Part shown: in pieces, positions 12,449 to 23,819 of the stretch
Layout: each line of letters begins with the position of its first letter
How positions within the stretch are numbered: position 1 is the stretch's first letter
Assembly (NCBI GenBank): GCA_965153355.1
Contig: OZ231128.1
Span: 15,314,001 to 15,378,000 of the forward strand
Direction of reading: 5' to 3'
Source: Flaccisagitta enflata
Taxonomy: Eukaryota; Chaetognatha; Sagittoidea; Aphragmophora
Length of the DNA stretch: 64,000 nt
Position numbers and translations under genes: made by a program
The notes under the pieces: model-generated
Databases searched by the model: none
Seen by the model: only the letters and a program-made list of their open reading frames with translations
Told to the model about the DNA's origin: nothing

Positions 12449-12595
12449 TAGTCGCGTGCTACGCGACTCTACACCCCGCTATGTCGGTCCATCGGTCGGT
12501 CCGTCGGTCGGTTCGGTTGGTTGGTTGGTCCCCTTTATACTTTTTCGGCATTTTTGAGCTTTTTGACTAGGGTAGCCGTGTATCCGGCCTTGTTT
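12449..12595 (-). mobile_element. Family A element, short
   Basis: TAGTCGCGTGCTACGCGACT, ACACCCCGCTATGTCGG, (GGTC/GGTT)n, AGGGTAGCCGTGTATCCGG and CCTTGTTT. Both ends are intact, but the ACCCGCACGCGACT segment is deleted. Confidence 0.8.
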
Positions 12596-12597
12596 AA

Positions 12598-12695
12598 ATG
12601 CGTCGGTAAGGAAGGCATCTCTATAAGAGGGTCTGTCCATCTGTCCGTCGATCCGTCCGTTACGCCTATGTAACAAGGCCGGATACACGGGCCAA
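12598..12695. repeat. Two family A end fragments
   Basis: TCTATAAGAGGGTCTGTCC with CCGTCGATCCGTCCG, then CAAGGCCGGATACACGGGCC from about 12673. The second end leads into element C1. Confidence 0.5.
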
Positions 12696-12714
12696 GACAG
12701 TGCGCCTGGTTTTT

Positions 12715-13546
12715 GGGCAGCGGCCCCGATGAGGCTGATGACCTATGCTTTCACACAGGAGAAATTTCTCCTCCTCCTTCTCCGTCCGTCCACCCCCTTT
12801 GAGGCCTAAATCTCAGCCACGCAGCTCAAATCCCAGCCTCTAGGCTCAAATCCCAGCCTTGATGCTCAATTCCCAGCCTTGAGGCCTAAAACCCAGCCTC
12901 GAAGCTCAAATCCCAGCCTCTAGGCTCAAATCCCAGCCTTGATGCTCAAATCCCAGCCTTGAGGCCTAAATCCCAGCCTTGAAGCTCACATCCCAGTCTT
13001 GAGGCTCAAATCCTAGCCTTGAGGCTCAAATTCCAGCCTCGAGGCTCAAATCCCAGTCTTGAGGCTCAAATCCCAGCCCCGAGGCTCAAATCCCAGCCTT
13101 GAGAGGCAAATTGCAGCCTCGTGACTCAAATGTCAGCCTCGAGGCTCAAATCCCAGTCTCGTAACTCAAATCCTAACCAGGAGGCTCAAATCCCAGCCTG
13201 GATGCTTGAATCCCAGCTTGGATGCTCAAATTCCAGCCTGGAAGCTCAAATTCCAGCCTCAAGGCTCAAATCCCAGCCTCAAGGCTCAAATCCCAGCCTC
13301 AAGGCTCCAATCCCAGCCTCAAGGCTCCAATCCCAGCCTCAAGGTTCTAATCCCAGCCTCAAGGCTCAAATCCCAGCCTTCAGGCTCAAATCCCAGCCTT
13401 AAGAATCCAATCCCAGCCTTGAAGCTCCAAAGTTGCTAAGCATAGGTCATCGGCCCCTTCGGGGCCGCTGCCCCTCTTACCACCACACATCCACAAACTC
13501 ACATGGGGGCAACGGGTACCGCTGACCATCTAACGCTTTTGCGACT
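12715..13546. mobile_element. Family C element, copy 1
   Basis: One end is GGGCAGCGGCCCC with GCTGATGACCTATGCTTTC, followed by a (CTC)n-rich link and CCGTCCGTCC. A 20-bp minisatellite follows, then the inverted segment AAGCATAGGTCATCGGCCCC and GGGGCCGCTGCCCC. The outer end is CAACGGGTACCGCTGACC and CTAACGCTTTTGCGACT. The subterminal 35-bp inverted repeat closes the minisatellite in a stem. No ORF with coding character is present. Confidence 0.75.
12797..13434. repeat. 20-bp minisatellite of C1
   Basis: About 32 units of CTCAAATCCCAGCCTTGAGG with point variants. Because 60 is divisible by 3, the array encodes a 20-residue periodic read-through ORF (SRLKSQPQGSNPSLKAQIPA). This is not evidence of a gene. 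Confidence 0.93.
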
Positions 13547-13556
13547 ATTGTATTTT

Positions 13557-13793
13557 TAGAACTTTCCCTAGCTCTAAGAGACATATCCCTAGCTCTTTGA
13601 TACCTATCCCTAGCTCGATGAGACATATCCCTAGCTCTGTGAGACCTATCCCTTGCTCGATGAGACCTATCACTGGCTCTACCAGACCTCTCCCTGACCC
13701 TATCCGCAGCTCTATCAGACCTACCTCTAGCTCTATCAGACCTACTTCTAGCTCTATCAGACCTATCTCTAGCTCTATCAGACCAATCTAAAA
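13557..13793. repeat. 21-bp minisatellite, heptapeptide-coding on minus strand
   Basis: Eleven units of CTAGCTCTATCAGACCTAT-like sequence, 21 bp each. The minus frame 13815-13477 stays open and reads as (SDRARDR)n, charged and RS/RD-like, starting from a real ATG. It runs on into the end of C1. A repeat artefact is likeliest, but the strict multiple of three and the conservative residue changes (R/K/S/D) are noted. Confidence 0.85.
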
Positions 13794-13890
13794 CAGAATA
13801 TGATGATGAATACAATGACGATCATCTTGAGTTGTTGAACGAGATCAATTTTCAAGTGATTTCAAACATTTTTTGCGATTTTTTACTCGA

Positions 13891-13950
13891 GCGTGACCAA
13901 CCGACAGACGGACGGACAGAGCCTCTTACAGAGGTGCTGTGGCGCACCTA
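13891..13950 (+). mobile_element. Family A/E fragment
   Basis: CGTGACCAACCGACAGACGG, then GGACAGAGCCTCTTACAGAGG. Only the right part is present. Confidence 0.45.
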
Positions 13951-15176
13951 AAAACCGCGTTTCTCGGCTGTTTTTGGACACGGTGAGATCCTTTACTGAA
14001 ACTAGTATGGGGTATCGAAAATTTTGTATCATGTCAATTGTCATTTTCAGACGGAAATCCCTTTATAAGCGATCCATAATACTATTTGTAAAGAAAAAAT
14101 TATGCCGTGATCCATTTTTATACAATCTAGACTAATATATTCAAACGATAGCAGTGTAGAAAATATCGTTCTCCGCATGGTCTTCTTTTCTGCAGTTCAA
14201 AACAGAATCTGGAATTTTCTTTATTTTTATGCTTAACCTTCGCTTAAAGAAATGATGATTAGTTGATTACGGTAAGTTACCATCGGAGAAAATCTTAAAC
14301 AAAAACAGTTTCAGACAGCATTTTGTCTCTTCTACAACATATCTTGGAAACTCATGGGGACCTCAATTTTAATTACCCGTTCAATCAAGTCAAAGTTGTG
14401 TTAATATTTTGACATTCATACGCGAGGAATATGTTGTTTTTCTCGTTTTTTTTTCTCGCTGTAAAGCCACCTGCCCACAAGGAACGTCTGTCTAGCTGTC
14501 TTTCAATGTCAGTTCACTTATATTACTAAAAATATGATAACGATTTTTGTATATAACTCATGCTTCGCAAGCAGAAAATGTCAATATCTAACTACAGGAT
14601 TTGAGCGCTGTGACGCAGCTCAAGTTCGCTTGCTACTGAAACAAATGATCAACCAACAGGTTTTGATAGCCTTCACCCGTCTGTTCGTCCATCTGCCTCT
14701 CCATATATGTCACAGTCCGGACGCATCGTTGCTCAGTCGGGCTTATTATTATTACCTCACTGGCTTGGACCCTAAATGGTGTCGACTGTTTTTGAGTGTT
14801 GTATTCTTGACTCTTTTCCGGGAAGGGGAAGTCAATTGTTGCCTTATGGATCTTCCTTCGGGAATTTGAAATTTAGTAAATCATTTTTCTAAATTAGTGC
14901 ATTGCAAAAATTGGCATGAAAGAAATATTATTTCTAATCTTAATTCAATACTAACCTCAACTTCACCCTAATGATAGTTGCAGCCTTTAGTCTCACTGCT
15001 TCTGCTCAAATGCCTTGGCAACCTCAAAGCCCCTGTCCATCAGCACGCGACTAGTTCAGCCATTTATCCGGCCACATATATCTTATGTTCGCAATGACTC
15101 CTTCAGTTAATTATTCAAAGCTTCGCTTACTACCCCCAAATATGGTGGTGGAGCAGTTTCATAAAGACTCAACATA
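13951..15176. other. Unclassified sequence
   Basis: AT-rich. An ORF at 14534-14869 (+, ATG start, 111 codons) has mixed composition but no recognisable domain, and no splice or promoter support was found. I do not call it a gene. Confidence 0.4.
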
Positions 15177-16615
15177 CAGGGTGTTTCACATCAAATAAAA
15201 TAAAAGAAAACTCTGTCATTCTGCTTTTAGAAATAACACAATTCTGAAAAAAGATTCAAAGCGCTTTTATACTTCAATTTTTTTTGTAAAAATTATATTT
15301 GTCTATGTCACGTAGTTTGGCCTCAAAGATTTGAAGAAAAATAAACATTTACAGTCGAGGCTTGTTCTATCCAAAAGTTTTTGTCTAAACTGTTAAAGCC
15401 ATAAATGCCAAATTTGCCTAAAAAAAAAAAAATTTTAAATCTTTAATTTGAAACCTATCTGGCACTGCTCTCTCACATTAGGTTTGAGACAAGAATGATA
15501 TTACTATGCGGTTTTTTGCATTTATGAAGAGTTCATGAGTATACAAACCAAGGACTATTAAGTAGAAAATCTTTTCCAAGGCGCTTTTAAAAAAAAATAC
15601 AAAATTCAACATTTAACTTCATTTTGCAAAAACTATTTTTCAAGTTGGTTTGACCTATCTATTGACAGCATAATGATAATCCTGATGAAATTCCCTTTCT
15701 TTTGATAGGTTGCACTATATAATTTTCACAAAAAAATAAAGTTTTCATTTTTAAAACCATCGTTACAAAATTACAACAGTGGCTTAAGATATGAATTTTT
15801 CATTTTTTATAAAAACCATACAGTGCAACCTATCAAATGCATTGGAATTTTATCAGAATTAACATTTTGCTGTCAAAAAATGGGTCAAATCAACCAAAAA
15901 ATTTTTCTTTTTAAAATAATTCTTTTCAAAAAGCACCTCAGGAAAGATATTTTACTTGATAGTTCTTGGTTTCTATACTCATGAACACTCCAAAAATGCA
16001 AAAAACCGCATGGTAATATCATTCTTGTGTCAAACCTTATTTGAGACAGTAGTGCTGGGATCTATAGCTCAAACCGTTTAAAAATGAAAACAATTTGAAG
16101 AAAAACATTCTAAATAAAAAGACATTGGCTATAAATATTCATTCTACTTCAAATCTTTATTGTGGCCAAACTACTTGACATGGACCAATAAAAATTTTAT
16201 ATGAAAATTCAAAACTTTGTTTTTTGAATATATTTTCAGAATTGTTTTATCCCTGGGTGCCGATTCTGCAAAGCTGCCATGTAGCAAGAAAATTTCAACC
16301 AAAACTGCCACACTTTCTTCACCTATGATATTCCGCTGTTTTCTTACAAGTTTAACCCTGTATAGCTGACTTGCTTAGGTTTTTATTTCTTTTTGCATAC
16401 CACTTTATACTGAAATATTTTTGTCTCTTTCTTTTATTCTCCTTCCTCATTTCTGACATGTTTTCCTCACAATCTGTCGCAACTGCCGCACTTCACGACT
16501 GTGCTGCCACATACCATTGTTACCCTACTACCCTGAATTGGCATCCTAAGTTCTATTATTTCCAGAAGCAAAATAACATCGTTTTCTTATAAATCTTTTG
16601 ATGTGAAACGCCTTG
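15177..16615. mobile_element. Large foldback element, TIR CAGGGTGTTTCACATCAAA
   Basis: Ends CAGGGTGTTTCACATCAAA and TTTGATGTGAAACGCCTTG, both flanked by TA. The arms mirror over most of the element, for example GAATGATATTACTATGCGG near 15495 and its complement near 16010. The centre is near 15775. Around it lies TTTGATAGGTTGCACTATA, the core shared with the foldbacks at 43728, 46238 and 48043. The ORF at 16371-16592 has no coding signal. Confidence 0.78.
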
Positions 16616-16840
16616 TAGAATAGTTTTCACTAGATAGCTGGCTAATAATGTCATAGGCTAATTTTTTCTTTTTGAAATAGTAAATTGGCACAGAATTTTA
16701 TTCATGGAAGTATTTGGTACACAACAAGCTAAGACATGAATAACAAATTTTTTTGCAACAATTTCATTTTGACACGTTTCCAACAATGTCAATGAATTTA
16801 ACCATGAATTCAGCACAAGGGGGGGGGGGCATGTGATATA

Positions 16841-17403
16841 CAGTAGATCTCGTCTAGACTTGAGATAACGGGGGCAAGCACTATGGAAGAACAAATGAAA
16901 CTAGAGGGCTGATATTTGGAATATAAATTAATAAAAGAATGATTTATTCCCCATAATACTTGGTTGCCATGGAAACGCATTTCCATGTATTTATGCCAAA
17001 ATATCAATATTTTGAGAAATTTTTTGAGGGAACATTGCTTAGAATTAAATTTGTTACAACTTTCCCACAGTATGTTCTGTAAGAATATCGCTCGTTTGGC
17101 TGTTGCTAGGGAGCGTATCCATGTGTGACAACCCCTAGCAACCGCTAAACGAGCGACATTCTTACAGAACATACTGTGGGAAAGTTGTAGCAAATTTGAT
17201 TTTAAGCAATGTTCCCTCAAAAAATTTCTCAAAATATTGATACTTTAGCGTAAATACATGGAAATGCGTTTCCATAGCAACCAACTATCATGGGCAATAA
17301 AGCATCATTTTATTAGTCTATGTTTCAAATATCAATCCCCTGGCTTCATTTGTTAATCTACAATGCTCGCCCCCGTTATCTCAAGTCTAGACGAGATCTA
17401 CTG
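16841..17403. mobile_element. Family M foldback, copy 1
   Basis: TIR CAGTAGATCTCGTCTAGACT with TGAGATAACGGGGGC, perfectly mirrored at the right end. Both ends abut TA. The arms continue as a nearly full-length palindrome (ATTTCCATGTATTTATGCC, AGGGAACATTGCTTAGAAT, CAGTATGTTCTGTAAGAAT) with its centre near 17120. Length 563 bp, no transposase. The minus ORF inside is mirror sequence. Confidence 0.85.
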
Positions 17404-17601
17404 TACAAAAGATATCTTTAAAATCAAGAAGCATACTAATGCTACCTCTGCAACATGCTGAGGAATTGAATAAAAAGAGTTCATGTGAGATGCGGTAAAA
17501 AGCAGCAATAATGGCCAAATATTAACAAGATGAATTTTAATGCGGTCTTCCAATAAGCCTGCTAGTACTACAATTTCTGTTAATGTGACTGTTCCTAGAA
17601 A

Positions 17602-17778
17602 CAAGGTCGAATACACGGCTACCCTAGTCGCGTGCAGGTGGACAGGAACAGTGCTAGAGGTCACTAGGGCATCTGGGCAGGAGCCGTTTGCTCAAAAAGC
17701 ACAAAAACGCCAAAAAAGTAAGGACACCGACCGACCGACCGACAATAGCGGGGTGTAGAGTAGCGTAGCACGTGACTA
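17602..17778 (+). mobile_element. Family A element
   Basis: CAAGGTCGAATACACGGC, ACCCTAGTCGCGTGCAGG, GGGCATCTGGGCAGGAGC, (ACCG)4, GCGGGGTGTAGAG and GTAGCACGTGACTA. Both ends are present. Confidence 0.8.
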
Positions 17779-17826
17779 AAAAAGCTTTTGACAAAATTTC
17801 TGAAAACCTAGAATAAGCCCAATCTG

Positions 17827-18073
17827 CTAAGTATCAACAGTTAAGATGTTTTGTTTTTCTACAAATTCTTTTTTGAAAGATTAACTATAAAGTGTTATCC
17901 TTCGTATAGTCATTTTACTTCCAAACGCCTTCAAAGCCCATGCTCCCGGAACTAGTCCAGGATCTGGAAGTACCGACAGGATGGAGGAAAACAACAAGAA
18001 GAAATACACTTCACTGTTTACCTTCTAAAACTGAATGTGTAGCAAATCAAAACATTTGACTATTAATACTCAG
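17827..18073 (+). mobile_element. Family P MITE, copy 1
   Basis: A 247-bp element with short imperfect TIRs (CTAAGTATCAAC / TTAATACTCAG) and CCATGCTCCCGGAACTAG, TCCAGGATCTGGAAGTACC. It is nearly identical to 19405-19650 in direct orientation. Confidence 0.7.
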
Positions 18074-18143
18074 ATTGAAGTTATTTTCGGTTATCACGGA
18101 ATTAGTCAAATGCAATTTACAGCTCATCTGTAAAAATTGTTGT

Positions 18144-18335
18144 TAGTCTTGTGCTACGTGACTCTACGCCTCGCTATATCGGTCCATTGGTTGGTCGGTC
18201 AGTCCCCTCTTACTTTGTGTCGTTTTTTAGCTTTAAGAGCATACGGCTCCCGCCCAGATGCCTTAGTGACCCTCTCCAGCACTGCCCCTGCCCACCCGCA
18301 CAGGTCTTGGGTAGCCATTTATCCAGCCTTGTTTT
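18144..18335 (-). mobile_element. Family A element
   Basis: TAGTCTTGTGCTACGTGACT, CTACGCCTCGCTATATCGG, CAGCACTGCCCCTGCCC, GGGTAGCCATTTATCCAGCC and TTGTTTT. It carries several C-to-T type decays. Confidence 0.8.
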
Positions 18336-18404
18336 ATTTATCAATACAAGCATGATATGATTCCAAAGTTGTAGATGACTTTTCAAATACAACACCAGCA
18401 AACA

Positions 18405-18900
18405 ACCGTCAGAGAGACAGACACACCAACAGAGAGACAGACACACCAACAGAGAGACAGACACACCAACAGAGAGACAGACACACCAACAGAGAGACAG
18501 ACACACCAACGGAGAGACAGACACACCAACAGAGAGACAGACACACCAACAGAGAGACAGACACACCAACAGAGAGACAGACACACCAACAGAGAGACAG
18601 ACACACCAACAGAGAGACAGACACACCAACAGAGAGACAGACACACCAACAGAGAGACAGACACACCAACAGAGAGACAGACACACCAACAGAGAGACAG
18701 ACGCACCAAGAGAGAGACAGACGCACCAACAGAGAAACAGACACACCAACAGAGAAACAGACACACCAACAGAGAAACAGACACACCAACAGAGAGACAG
18801 ACACACCAACAGAGAGACAGACACACCAACAGAGAGACAGACACACCAACAGAGAGACAGGCACACCAACAGAGAGACAGGCACACCAACAGAGAGACTG
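18405..18900. repeat. 20-bp minisatellite GACAGACACACCAACAGAGA
   Basis: About 25 nearly identical units. A block at 18695-18780 has GAAACAG and GACGCACC variants, and GGCACACC marks the last two. All three forward frames are open because there is no stop in 60 bp. Confidence 0.95.
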
Positions 18901-18901
18901 C

Positions 18902-19396
18902 TTAGACACCTATGTAAAAAAACAAGCGAAACGAAAAGGATGAAATCTAAAAGTAAGCCAATCAGCTTGAAGAAAGAGTATTTCCAGTAACTAAAAATCA
19001 TAGAAAAAAATTTTTTGTCAAAAAATAAATGGTTGTTTTAGCCAATAACTACCAACATTAATTGAAATACAGGCGAGCCGGCTTCACAGGTATTTCAGTA
19101 ATGTCAGTAATCCTGACAATAAGTAACAAGTGAATTCATGTGGAGCGAGCTCTCATGAAGTCTTCAAAGCCCATGCTTGTGGCAATTCACCACAATCTGG
19201 AAATACCAACAACACGAGAGTTATCCCACCCCTGAAACCACATGTCATTGTCAAAGACTGAAACAACCTTTTCTTCTTTGAAAAAGATTTTTTTCTAAAA
19301 TTTCTACTTACTGAAGATATTCTTTTAACAAACAGATACACTTATTTTCAGTTTTCTTTCTTTTGTCAGGCTTGATTTTTTGCATAGGTGTCTAAT
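18902..19396. mobile_element. Foldback element between the 20-bp arrays
   Basis: TTAGACACCTATGTAAAAAA at the left and its complement TTTTTTGCATAGGTGTCTAA at the right. The inner arms also mirror (GAGTATTTCCAGTAACTAA versus TTACTGAAGATATTC). About 495 bp. Confidence 0.65.
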
Positions 19397-19404
19397 GACG
19401 ACTG

Positions 19405-19650
19405 CTGAGTATCAACATACAAATGTTTTTATTTGCTACAAATTCTTTTTTGAAAGATTAACTGTGAAGTATTTTCCTTCAAACTGTCATTTTTACTCCA
19501 AATGCCTTCAAGGCCCATGCTCCCGGAACTAGTCCAGGATCTGGAGATACCGACGAGATGGAGGAAAACAACATGAAGAATCACACTTCACGGTTTACCC
19601 TTTTAAAATGAATTTGTAGCAAATCAAAACATTTGGCAATTAATACTCAG
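19405..19650 (+). mobile_element. Family P MITE, copy 2
   Basis: TIRs CTGAGTATCAACATAC / TTAATACTCAG. The interior matches copy 1 throughout (CTGGAGATACCGACG replaces CTGGAAGTACCGACA). It is followed within 10 bp by an array in inverted orientation. Confidence 0.72.
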
Positions 19651-19660
19651 ATTGACATAG

Positions 19661-19798
19661 TCCCTCTGTTGGTGTGTCTGTCCCTCTGTTGGTGTGTCTG
19701 TCCCTCTGTTGGTGTGTCTGTCCCTCTGTTGGTGTGTCTGTCTCTCTGTTGGTGTGTCTGTCTCTCTGTTGGTGTGTCTGTCTCTCTGTTGGTGTGTC
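19661..19798. repeat. 20-bp minisatellite, inverted orientation
   Basis: Seven units of TCCCTCTGTTGGTGTGTCTG, the complement of the array at 18405-18900. Confidence 0.93.
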
Positions 19799-19802
19799 AC
19801 TA

Positions 19803-20195
19803 TGAGAGACAGACTCACCAACAGAGACAGACTCACAACAGAGACAGACTCACAACTGAGACAGACTCACCAACAGAGACTGACTCACCAACAGAGACAG
19901 ATGCACCAACATAGACAGATGCACCAACATAGACAGATGCGCCAACAGAGACAGACGCGCCAACCGAGACAGACGCGCCAACAGAGACAGACGCACCAAC
20001 AGACAGACACACCAACAGAGACACACACACACCAACAGAGACAGAATCACCAACAGAGACAGACGCACCAACAGAGACAGACGCACCAACAGAGACAGAC
20101 ACACCAACAGAGACAGACGCACCAACAGAGACAGACACCCCAACAGAGACATGCACCAACAGAGGCAGATGCACCAACAGGGACAGACACACTAA
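19803..20195. repeat. 18-bp derivative array AGAGACAGACTCACCAAC
   Basis: About 21 units of 16-20 bp, mostly 18, on the same strand as 18405-18900. The orientation flips at the GTCACTATGAGAGAC junction near 19797-19808. Confidence 0.9.
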
Positions 20196-22670
20196 GATAA
20201 TGGGAATACAGACCAACGAATGGACAAAACCTCTCTTAAAGTTGTTAGTCTACAACAAAAAAGGGTTTCAAAGGCGACTGAAAGTGGGGCGATTCTGAGA
20301 TGCCGAGCCGCATTCCAAGTGCCACATCTCACGTGATGGAGAGAATCGACAGGAGATGAACGTTTTTGTTTCTTGGGTCGATAGGTTGTTCCCAAGGACA
20401 AGGCAAGGCAAGGCAAGGCGACAGTTGAAATCCTGAGGTGGGAAGGTAAAACAGTATAAGTAAAGATAAACTGGTCCCTTGGAATCAGTTTGTGTGGGAT
20501 TTAACTGTACGTGTAAGTGTACGTGTAAGTGTATGTGTACGTCTGTGTGTTTAAACTTGCAGGTTTACTGCAATATTTTTTCTCTCTCAAGTCACCTAAA
20601 GTAGTGATTCTAAAGCTACGTTAAGTGAGACGATAATAATGATCATATCCCGCATCATGTAGGCTACTTGGCAATCGTTTAAAGAACCAATGACAATGAA
20701 AAGAACTAAGCTTTAAATGCCTATCCATATTTCAAACATCAGTTGTAAGGAGTCATTGAATTGAATTACTCTTTATCTTAAAACTACCGCGCATATCATT
20801 TGATGCCATTGATATCTCGCACCTTCTTTACTTGGTTTCCATTTTGCCAGTCTTTTGAAGCCGGTGAATTTGCCACTTGTGTCGGTGCGGGTTTCAATTC
20901 CTCAGGATGTAGCTCCATAGCGTTGTCCCGATGCCACCAATACCTCAGAAATAATCAAAATGAAACAAGGAATAAATAACTAAAAGTCGCGTCGGTTGGG
21001 GTAGGCAATAAAGAGGTTTAAATGGACATTCAAATGACACCGTTTTGAAGCTCCATCAAAAGCAAGCAAGTAAGCTGTTAATAACAAAACATTGAACTGA
21101 TGACCCTTCTTTCAATCACTTTTAGAGCTAATTTCCTTTAGTATTTTGTGGTTAGGCCTAACATGAGAAGAGTGGGTTAAAATTTTAGTGGGGTTAGAAC
21201 CTTAGAATATTTTTGTCACCACTCAAATGCTTTGTAAACAACATTATCAATTTGCATTACTTGCAGCATGCACTCCATCAAGATAAAAAAAGTAAATTAT
21301 ATATGGAACATTGCCTGAATGGAAGAGCCAAATCAAAGGCGACGCCAATCCCGTTGGAAGGTTGAAAGTCAACATATCCAACAAAATAGTACTGATATTT
21401 GTAAATGTTCTTTTTTTCTTCTACAGAAATAACTAAATAGTTGTAAAATCATGATATTAGTAATTTGCATTTAAAAAAAAAAACAAATTTTCATACTACT
21501 TCCTTGAGCATGAAAGCACTGTTAGAGCTATGATTCTAAGTCGCATGAACGCGGCCCACTTATCTTCTGTTTTTTACATGAATTATTCACTAGGTCTGTT
21601 TGTTGGTGTGTAGCATTCGTCACAAAGACATTTTTTACAAAGGGATTCTGCCCCTCACACCCTACTATTAGTTATGTTTGGTTTTGTCTTTTTTTTTTTT
21701 TTGTTGCATTTTTATGACAAGCAAAATATAAATATTTCAAACAAATAGAACTTCATCAGAAAATGATTTGATCCCGCAATCAAGTCATTTACTGGTATAA
21801 AAAAAAACAAGCATTCAGAATGCTTCATAAGCAAAAAATCAGTGATAACTATCTACAAGAAACATAGTGGTTGTATGATCCATCTTTCATTATAAGTTAT
21901 GATGTAACGTTCTTTTATAAGAAGTAACCAGTGCTCTGATTTACAATAAATTCTTAAGATTCAATACTTATCTATAACTTCAAACATTACTGCCCCTGCC
22001 CAAGATATGCCTTATATAATCTCTTTAAAACCAGTACATGAATAGGGATTTGTTGACTTTCAACGCGGAAATGAAAAGAAGTCGGAGGAGCAGATGTGAA
22101 AGTGAGAAAGTGTGCGAAGGTAGTTGTCTTGTCGATATCGTTTTTAAGTGAGGGTTCACACGAGTTATTAGCAGTGTCTTTTCACGATGAAGTAGATGAG
22201 CGGAGGAGAAAGTGAAGGTACACAGTTGGGTGCACCCAAATCATCAGTTGTCGTACATTGTCAGGATGGCATCAAGGGCACGCCAGGTTGGCGTTAAAGC
22301 TAGCAATCACTTAAGCGCTTGATTGGTAGGTAAAACAACTTTATTTCACGGAATGATAGCGGTGAACGAAAGAACTGCGAAGGAATCATACAAATTTTTT
22401 ATTCCTGAGAAAAGGGAAAAGAAAATTAGGAGACAATCAAAGCAAAAAAAAGCCGTAAATTGGGCAATCAAGCGATAAATGATATCCTGACGGACGGATG
22501 GGCAGGGGCGCGGCTCAACATTCATTTTCAACTTGTGCGTTACGTATCAACGGATGTATTGACGTAGCCTTTTCTAGTCTGTTAAAGCGGAATTGCCAGT
22601 CTGCGAAATGGCAATCAATGAATAAAGAGAGAAACAAGGCCAAGTAGGCCAATAAGCTACACTTTTTTTT
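20196..22670. other. Low-repeat unclassified region
   Basis: The longest stretch without a recognised mobile element. It contains only short repeats: (CAAGG)4 at about 20400, GTACGTGTAA variants at 20507-20545, and T or A runs. Isolated GTCGCGTCGG (about 20985) and GTCGCATGAACGCGG (about 21540) could be family A debris. No ORF here shows coding character. It may be intergenic, intronic or UTR sequence. Confidence 0.45.
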
Positions 22671-22884
22671 TAGTCGCGTGCACGCGACTCTACACCCCGC
22701 TTTGTCCGTATGTCCGTACGTCCATCCGTCGGTTGGTCTGTGGGTCCGTCACACTTTTACTTTTTTTGTCCATTTTATTTCTTTAAGTCATTTAAAGTCA
22801 TTTAAAGAGTAAACTGAGTCATTCTAAGTCATTCTGAATCAATCTGTAGGTCTCGCACGCGACTTATAGGTGTTGGCCTTGTTT
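22671..22884 (-). mobile_element. Family A, subtype B, full copy
   Basis: TAGTCGCGTGCACGCGACTC, ACACCCCGCTTTGTCCG and a GTCCGT stretch. Interior AAGTCATTTAAAGTCATTTA and GAGTCATTCTAAGTCATTC, then TCTCGCACGCGACTTATAGG and TGTTGGCCTTGTTT. The GTCATT repeats resemble the unit of the 35.8 kb satellite. Confidence 0.82.
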
Positions 22885-23249
22885 ATAAGAACGTCATTTT
22901 TTGAGCAAGCCTTCAATGTCCTTAAATTTTAAGCAGTTTCAAAGCTTGAACGTTCTTAAATTGTTCTTAATTTAAACACACTTTTTAACCTTCAATTAAG
23001 AACATTCTTAATTAGTTTCAAGTTGATCAATGAAGAGAAAATGAAGGAAAATGTTGATGAAACAACAAAGTAGCAGATTAAAACGTTTTAAATGAATTTA
23101 GATCAATAAAAGTAGAAAAATAAAGGCTATATATTGTGAGACATATATTGCTGAACAGAAAAAATACTGAGTCTGACCATTTGCAAAGAACAATTGACTA
23201 AAAAAAAAACAGAAAAAAAAATGTTCTTAGATCTTAAATACTAGCCTAA

Positions 23250-23575
23250 CAATAATTCATGCAATGTCATAGAAAAGTTCTCTATCAAAGGGATATGGCC
23301 CAACATTATGTTTACAGATGGTCCATGAAAAAAATTTAGCCCTGAAACCCCTATAAATTGGCGCCGCCACCTGCCCCCTTTTTCATGATAAAACATAGGC
23401 TAAAATCCCTCCTGTACATTTTCTATGGGATATGAGGGGGGTGGCGGCGGCAATTTTTAGAGGTCCCAGGACCAAAATTTTATTGTGGTTTATCTGTATA
23501 CATGATTTTGAGTCACATCCCTCTGATAGAGAACTTTCCTATGACTTCGCCTGAATTCTTGTTATGCTATTAAAT
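23250..23575. mobile_element. Foldback element, arms GTTCTCTATCAAAGGGAT
   Basis: GTCATAGAAAAGTTCTCTAT at about 23267-23286 is mirrored at 23533-23552, and weaker mirroring extends outward. Mirrored GGCGCCGCCACC and GGTGGCGGCGG blocks lie near the centre. About 300 bp. Confidence 0.65.
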
Positions 23576-23819
23576 ACTGAGAGCCTAATATTCTTAAATT
23601 TTTGAAAAAATGAAACCTTCCAATGTTTTTCACAGTTCTTAAATTTTTGACAATTTGAAGCCTAACGTTCTTATAAACTTGGTTCTTAAAAAAAGAAATA
23701 AGTGTACTCCGCGTGGAACGTCAAACGTTTGCGTCACCGTCAGACTGACAGACCGCCAGACACAGATAATTAAGGAGGTGGGAGGGTGCACCTAAAAAGT
23801 GGAAGGTCCGAGAAGGGTC

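Noticed and set aside
13121-13439. ORFs with 20-residue repeats in C1, and similar ones in C2, C4 and D1
   Set aside because: Explained by 20-bp minisatellites (60 bp = 20 codons). The same peptide appears on either strand depending on element orientation.
14534-14869. 111-codon ORF with mixed composition
   Set aside because: No domain, no splice or promoter support, and typical of chance ORFs in 64 kb of AT-rich DNA.
16810-17232. 140-codon minus-strand ORF
   Set aside because: Lies within the M1 palindrome and encodes mirrored segments. It is a by-product of the foldback.
17827-19650. P copies as LTRs of a retrotransposon
   Set aside because: They are in direct orientation 1.6 kb apart, but each has its own inverted ends. 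The sequence between is satellite, an A copy and a foldback, with no primer site, gag or pol.
22346-22531. Short ORF in the low-repeat region as a small gene
   Set aside because: Chance length, no conserved motif, and no regulatory context that I can see.
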